Positions 43,060 to 46,766 of a stretch of DNA of 46,766 bases are shown here, in pieces. The stretch comes from Deltaproteobacteria bacterium (GTDB lineage Bacteria; Myxococcota_A; Polyangia; JAAYKL01). The notes below the pieces were generated by a model, which worked only from the letters and a program-made list of their open reading frames with translations, was not told where the DNA came from and did not search any database. The position numbers were made by a program, and so were the translations under genes. The stretch lies in the NCBI GenBank assembly GCA_016937015.1, contig JAFGWT010000299.1:1-46766 (forward strand), given 5' to 3'. Position 1 is the first letter of the stretch; each line of letters begins with the position of its first letter.

Positions 43060-43713
43060 ATGTTTACCGGACTCATACAGTGTGTTGGCAAAGTTAATCT
43101 ATTTACCCCCCGCGGCTCGGAAGCGACTTTGTCGATTGCGTCTGGCTATACCACATTTGAGCACGGTGAGAGCATTGCCATTAATGGCACCTGCCTTTCC
43201 GTATCTTCATTCAAGGGAAACACGTTCACCGTGTTTGCATCGGCGGAAACCCTGCGTATATCAGGTATCGGACGGCTGCGTCCAGGCGCCTCGGTGAATC
43301 TGGAAAAAGCGCTCACCCTGAGCACACCACTGGGTGGGCATCTGGTGACCGGACATGTGGATACGCGAGTCCGACTGTTGGAACGCATTGGCGAAACCGA
43401 GGCGGCACGCTTTCGTTTTGAGCTGCCGGAATCCGGCACGCTGAGGCATCAAATCGCGTCCAAGGGATCGGTTGCCATAGACGGCGTGAGTCTTACGGTG
43501 AACCAGGTGACGGATACATTTTTTGAGGTGATGATTATTCCGGTTACTTTACAGCATACGACCTTACAAACATTGGAAGTTGGCATGCCGGTAAATCTTG
43601 AAACAGACATTTTGGCCAAGTACGTATCCAGAAGACTGGAAGGCGGGGACACATCGCATCGAAATGATGGCATTTCCATGGAAATGCTGATGCAGAACGG
43701 GTTTATGAGGTAA
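43060..43713 (+). CDS. ribE: Riboflavin synthase, alpha chain
   Basis: 217 residues, normal size. Two homologous lumazine-binding barrels: [12 protein letters not shown] at the start, INGTCLSV in the first domain, and [13 protein letters not shown] in the second, with [10 protein letters not shown] at the domain join. It dismutates two molecules of 6,7-dimethyl-8-ribityllumazine to riboflavin and the pyrimidine. GGGGGAAA precedes the ATG. ribBX follows after five bases, then ribH, so this is the riboflavin operon; ribD and a functional ribA are missing from the window. Confidence 0.95.
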   Translation: MFTGLIQCVGKVNLFTPRGSEATLSIASGYTTFEHGESIAINGTCLSVSSFKGNTFTVFASAETLRISGIGRLRPGASVNLEKALTLSTPLGGHLVTGHVDTRVRLLERIGETEAARFRFELPESGTLRHQIASKGSVAIDGVSLTVNQVTDTFFEVMIIPVTLQHTTLQTLEVGMPVNLETDILAKYVSRRLEGGDTSHRNDGISMEMLMQNGFMR

Positions 43714-43718
43714 CTGAA

Positions 43719-44858
43719 TTGATAGAGCAGCAACAGGCGATTGCCCGCGTGCAAAAAGCGATAGAAGAAATCAAAGCCGGTCGGATGGTAATCCTGGTCG
43801 ACGATGAGGACAGGGAGAATGAAGGCGATCTGACAATGGCAGCAGAGTTGGTCAAGCCGGAAGATATAACCTTCATGGCAACCAAAGGCTGCGGTCTCAT
43901 TTGTGTCACGCTCGCCCCACAGCAGGTGGACAGGCTGCAACTGCCAATGATGGTAACCACCAATCAAACATCATTGGGCACAGCGTTTACCGTATCTGTG
44001 GAAGCCGCATCGGGGGTGAGCACGGGAATCAGCGCCTCAGACCGGGCACATACCATTAAAGTCTGCGCGGCCCCCTCTTCCGGCCCCGGCGACCTGATCA
44101 GTCCCGGCCATGTATTTCCGCTGCGCGCAATGCCTGGGGGAGTGCTGCAGCGGACTGGGCAAACCGAAGGTTCTGTTGATCTGGCGCGTCTGGCAGGGCT
44201 GGAACCAGCAGGCGTCATATGCGAGATCATGAAAGCGGACGGCACCATGGCCAGAATGGACGATTTGCGCAATTTCGCCGATGAGCACAATCTGGTCATA
44301 CTCAGTATTGCTGACCTCATTGAATATCGACTGCAACACGACCGTTTGGTGGAACCGGCAGGTCGTTTTCAGGTTGAATTGGGTTCTACCCAAAAAGCCG
44401 TGTTCACAGCCCACGTTTACGAAGCGCTGCCTGGCATCATGCGCCACGAATATGTGGCTCTTTCTCTGGGGCCGATAGACGATGGTGAACCAGTGCCGAT
44501 TCGCGCCCATGTTTCGAACGTTACCGATGATATTTTTGGCGCTGTCACACGTCCCACCAGCCCGTCAATGCAGGCGCTGGTGGATGCCATCATCCGGAGA
44601 GGACGAGGCGTTATCCTCTTTCTGCCGTCCCGTGAAAGCATTAAAGCCCAACTGGAGCAGGCGCTCACGCCAGGACGACAATTTCAAAACGACATAATCA
44701 TTCGTGAGTATGGCATTGGCGCCCAGATCCTTCTCGATCTCGGTGTCCGCAAATTGCAGGTCATCTCCAACAATCCCCACCGTTTGGTCGGTCTGAATGC
44801 CTGGGGATTTGAATCCGCGACGCAAATTTCTCTTGAGGAGGTAAATAATAATGAGTGA
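43719..44858 (+). CDS. ribBX: 3,4-dihydroxy-2-butanone-4-phosphate synthase with degenerate GCHII-like domain (RibBX type)
   Basis: 379 residues, TTG start with GAGGTAAC upstream. Residues about 1-205 are a DHBP synthase: [32 protein letters not shown] and PAGVICEIM. The loop that usually reads R-x-GHTE reads RTGQTEGS, replacing the metal-binding His by Gln. The C-terminal half aligns with GTP cyclohydrolase II but has lost the zinc cysteines (the SECLTGD...CDCG region reads [17 protein letters not shown]). This is the arrangement called RibBX. It should make the four-carbon unit of riboflavin but not open GTP. Its stop overlaps the ribH start by eight bases. Confidence 0.88.
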   Translation: MIEQQQAIARVQKAIEEIKAGRMVILVDDEDRENEGDLTMAAELVKPEDITFMATKGCGLICVTLAPQQVDRLQLPMMVTTNQTSLGTAFTVSVEAASGVSTGISASDRAHTIKVCAAPSSGPGDLISPGHVFPLRAMPGGVLQRTGQTEGSVDLARLAGLEPAGVICEIMKADGTMARMDDLRNFADEHNLVILSIADLIEYRLQHDRLVEPAGRFQVELGSTQKAVFTAHVYEALPGIMRHEYVALSLGPIDDGEPVPIRAHVSNVTDDIFGAVTRPTSPSMQALVDAIIRRGRGVILFLPSRESIKAQLEQALTPGRQFQNDIIIREYGIGAQILLDLGVRKLQVISNNPHRLVGLNAWGFESATQISLEEVNNNE

Positions 44859-45336
44859 CTATACATCCCCTGGACCTAAAATAATTGAAGGAAACCTGGA
44901 CGCAACTGGCAAACGGTTTGCAATCATCGTATCGAGATTCAACCATTTTATTGTCGACAGGCTTTTGGAAGGATGCCTCGATACATTGCGCAGACACGGT
45001 TGCGATATAAGTCAGTGCACATTGTACCGTGCCCCGGGCGCTTTCGAAATTCCGCATGTGGCCAGGCGTGTTGCCAAGTCAACTGATTCAGACGGGATCA
45101 TCGCCCTTGGCGCGGTCATCAGAGGTGCCACACCACATTTCGACTACATCAGCGCAGAAGTCACCAAAGGACTTGCGCAGGTGGCGATGGATTCTGTTAA
45201 ACCGGTGACATATGGGGTTCTCACCACTGACACCATTGAGCAGGCTATTGAGCGCGCAGGCACAAAAGCCGGCAACAAAGGTGCCGATGCTGCAATCGCT
45301 GCCATTGAAATGGCGAACCTGTCGGAGAAGTTGTAA
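44851..45336 (+). CDS. ribH: 6,7-dimethyl-8-ribityllumazine synthase
   Basis: 161 residues. The family marks are FAIIVSRFN, the substrate-binding APGAFEIP and the [13 protein letters not shown] motif (His after Pro is catalytic), then [23 protein letters not shown]. It condenses 5-amino-6-ribitylamino-uracil with the butanone phosphate product of RibBX, usually as a 60-mer or pentamer in the cytoplasm. GAGGT precedes the ATG, inside the end of ribBX. nusB follows after one base. Confidence 0.96.
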   Translation: MSDYTSPGPKIIEGNLDATGKRFAIIVSRFNHFIVDRLLEGCLDTLRRHGCDISQCTLYRAPGAFEIPHVARRVAKSTDSDGIIALGAVIRGATPHFDYISAEVTKGLAQVAMDSVKPVTYGVLTTDTIEQAIERAGTKAGNKGADAAIAAIEMANLSEKL

Positions 45337-45337
45337 T

Positions 45338-45754
45338 ATGGCCACACGCCGCCGCGCACGGGAAGCAATCCTGCAGATGCTGTTTCAACTTGAAGCAACT
45401 GGTGAATCGCCCCTCGAAGTTGTACGCCTTTATCGCGCCAGCTTCTCGGAAGGACCGATACCGGACGATTTCAGCATACAACTGTTCAAACAAATTGCCG
45501 ATACAGTGGCACATATTGATGGCATCATTGTGTCGGCAAGTGACAACTGGCGCCTAGAGCGAATGAGCCGTGTGGATCGAAATATTTTACGCATCGGCGT
45601 ATACGAGCTGAAAAACAACGTCCCCGAAACGCCTGTCAAGGTAGTCATAAATGAAGCGGTGGAACTCGCCAAGCGCTTCGGCGCTGAGGAATCTGCTGCG
45701 TTTGTAAATGGTGTGCTTGACAGAATAGCCAAAGATGCTGGTGTGACCAATTGA
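45338..45754 (+). CDS. nusB: Transcription antitermination factor NusB
   Basis: 138 residues from the ATG at 45338, one base after the ribH stop. It starts MATRRRAREAILQMLFQLEA, the standard NusB N-terminus, and carries RMSRVDRNILRIGVYEL and VVINEAVELAKRFG, then FVNGVLDRIAK. It binds boxA RNA with NusE (S10) in rRNA antitermination. The ribH-nusB linkage is very common in bacteria. The next gene starts with a TTG that overlaps the stop. Confidence 0.95.
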   Translation: MATRRRAREAILQMLFQLEATGESPLEVVRLYRASFSEGPIPDDFSIQLFKQIADTVAHIDGIIVSASDNWRLERMSRVDRNILRIGVYELKNNVPETPVKVVINEAVELAKRFGAEESAAFVNGVLDRIAKDAGVTN

Positions 45755-46311
45755 CCAGTGTTCAGTATATCCCACCCCGCCTCGATGCCATACGCTTTGT
45801 CCCGGAGAGTGTCATCTGTTGCTTTCAGTTTCAGGAAAAAAAGCCTCTAAAAGGCATTGCCGGCCTGATTGACTGGCGAATGCTCGGATGTGTGTCCCGG
45901 TTACGCATCGCTGATACGTGGGAGGCAGGTTTCGGAGAACGACTGCTGGTCATGCCTGGCAACCGTCTGCCGGCGAGTTACATTGTTCTGTTTGGTTGTG
46001 GAAGAGAAGCGGATTTCACGGAAACGGTTTACACTGAATTACTGACTCAAATGATTGGCTGCGCCAGAGAAATGCGAGCCAGTCGCATCGTTCTCTCGCC
46101 CCCGGGCCGAAGCGAAGACCTGATTTCCGGAGAAGCCGCTATCCGACTGTTTTTTCAGAATTGCCCAGCCATTATGTGTAATGAATCAGAATTTTCTTTT
46201 ACAATAATGGACAGTTTAGAGATACAATCTATAATAGAATCAGAGTCCGAACGACATCGACTGCGAACTGATCTGACCCCACTCAACACTGGCCGCACAT
46301 TCACCAGTTGA
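45751..46311 (+). CDS. Protein resembling the leucyl aminopeptidase (M17) N-terminal domain
   Basis: 186 residues, TTG start overlapping the nusB stop (TTGA). It has the pattern of the non-catalytic N-terminal (macro-like) domain of M17 aminopeptidases: KGIAGLIDWRMLGCVSRL, a GE-x-LL segment (FGERLLVMPG), YIVLFGCGRE, and a long helix ending MRASRIVLSPPG. The catalytic M17 domain is absent: the frame ends after about 185 residues. Similar stand-alone proteins occur in deltaproteobacteria, as far as I recall; function unknown. Co-transcription with nusB is likely. Confidence 0.65.
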   Translation: MTSVQYIPPRLDAIRFVPESVICCFQFQEKKPLKGIAGLIDWRMLGCVSRLRIADTWEAGFGERLLVMPGNRLPASYIVLFGCGREADFTETVYTELLTQMIGCAREMRASRIVLSPPGRSEDLISGEAAIRLFFQNCPAIMCNESEFSFTIMDSLEIQSIIESESERHRLRTDLTPLNTGRTFTS

Positions 46312-46398
46312 ACCGGATGCAGTGACAAATCCCCCCTGTCCCCTTCGCGTTCACTCAATCAATCGCAAAACGACGATTGGCTTTAATAAATTTAACCA

Positions 46399-46428
46399 TT
46401 GATTCTGTTTTTTATATATGTATTTTAT
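46399..46428 (+). promoter_or_regulatory. Weak candidate promoter for the GH3-like gene
   Basis: TTGATT (46399-46404) and TTTTAT (46423-46428) with an 18-base spacer in an AT-rich island, four of six matches each. The gap 46312-46536 otherwise holds only a short hairpin (CGCGG-AGAA-CCGCG at 46441-46454). Confidence 0.25.
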
Positions 46429-46536
46429 TAGCGGATTATTCGCGGAGAACCGCGCCTGCTGTGTAGAAAGGTGTCTTACTCTGCTACCCCCGAATGTTAC
46501 TAGAATGGTGTGTTCACCAAGGAAATTTAGACTCGT

Positions 46537-46766
46537 ATGAAATTTACCATTCCAACGACTGAGCGCGCTAAAGAGCTGGTGTCCAGAATGGACACCGACT
46601 CGTTGCTGAATCAAATCACCTGTCCACAGTTCTTTTCGCATACCCCATTGCCCAAACAGGATAATTTTGGCGCATTGTTTTTCCATGCGGCACCGAAGGA
46701 TGCGTTAAAGGATCAAATTAAAAAATTCAAGTCCCAGTGCTCGTTTCCACCACTTATCACCACCGA
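46537..46766 (+). CDS. Probable GH3-family glycosidase, N-terminus only
   Basis: The first 76 codons are visible and the gene runs off the window. It begins MKFTIPTTERAKELVSRMD and continues CPQFFSHT, NFGALFFHAAPKDALKDQI and PPLITT, which matches the beginning of glycoside hydrolase family 3 proteins, where the segment before the first catalytic-site Asp reads PPLI-x-x-D. AAGGAAA lies about 12 bases before the ATG. No signal peptide, so it would be cytoplasmic. Too little is present to name the substrate. Confidence 0.5.
   Translation, partial: MKFTIPTTERAKELVSRMDTDSLLNQITCPQFFSHTPLPKQDNFGALFFHAAPKDALKDQIKKFKSQCSFPPLITT

Noticed and set aside
43000-43060. FMN riboswitch upstream of ribE
   Set aside because: The conserved RFN segments are absent; the leader has only a weak hairpin and a possible -10 box.

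Overview
This 46.8-kb chromosomal window appears to come from a Gram-negative, probably deltaproteobacterial-grade (Myxococcota-like) bacterium. Supporting signs are lipid A genes (lpxA-lpxI), many outer-membrane-type lipoproteins, PilZ proteins, a carboxynorspermidine-type polyamine operon, a RibBX-type riboflavin enzyme and a class I lysyl-tRNA synthetase. The taxon is inference; no rRNA or tRNA gene is visible. The core is housekeeping, with an unusual accessory set of surface lipoproteins between. I see no phage, IS element, CRISPR array or integrase.

Layout. 0-5.7 kb, all minus: an MFS transporter cut by the window edge, a lipoprotein with a pectate lyase (PL1-like) domain, a UMF1-family MFS transporter and a lipoprotein GH5 glycanase. 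6.0-10.3 kb, plus: a tightly overlapping polyamine operon (saccharopine-dehydrogenase-like carboxy(nor)spermidine synthase, PLP decarboxylase NspC, arginine decarboxylase SpeA). 10.5-17.9 kb, minus: a secreted coiled-coil protein with an 11-residue repeat tail, lpxI-lpxA, an orphan histidine kinase, a small charged protein and lysS. 18.2-25.2 kb, plus: two tandem Cys-rich lipoprotein paralogues, a uridine-kinase-like P-loop protein and a large periplasmic protein of repeated beta-sandwich domains ending in PDZ. 25.3-28.0 kb: a radical SAM protein, a thiamine-binding (MTH1187/YkoF) protein, an unknown protein and a lipoprotein remnant. 28-33 kb: pssA, a membrane-anchored unknown, PilZ, a SprT-like protease, MscS and a methyltransferase. 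33-35.6 kb, minus: two paralogous lipoproteins with an amidotransferase-like fold. 35.7-40.6 kb: an unknown helical protein, DUF985 cupin, TVP38/DedA-like membrane protein, a GalT/HIT-like protein and asd. 40.8-46.8 kb, plus: glyS, PilZ, the ribE-ribBX-ribH-nusB run, an orphan M17 N-terminal domain protein and the start of a probable GH3 glycosidase.

Themes. Six lipoproteins share one plan: lipobox Cys, then an acidic Ser/Thr-Asp linker (long in five, short in one), then a functional domain. This looks like a display system that holds enzymes or Cys-rich binding domains away from the outer membrane; a seventh appears as a fragment. The polyamine operon pairs SpeA with the carboxy(nor)spermidine enzymes, which raises the possibility of spermidine synthesis directly from agmatine. 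Two non-coding dispersed repeat families link otherwise unrelated intergenic regions.
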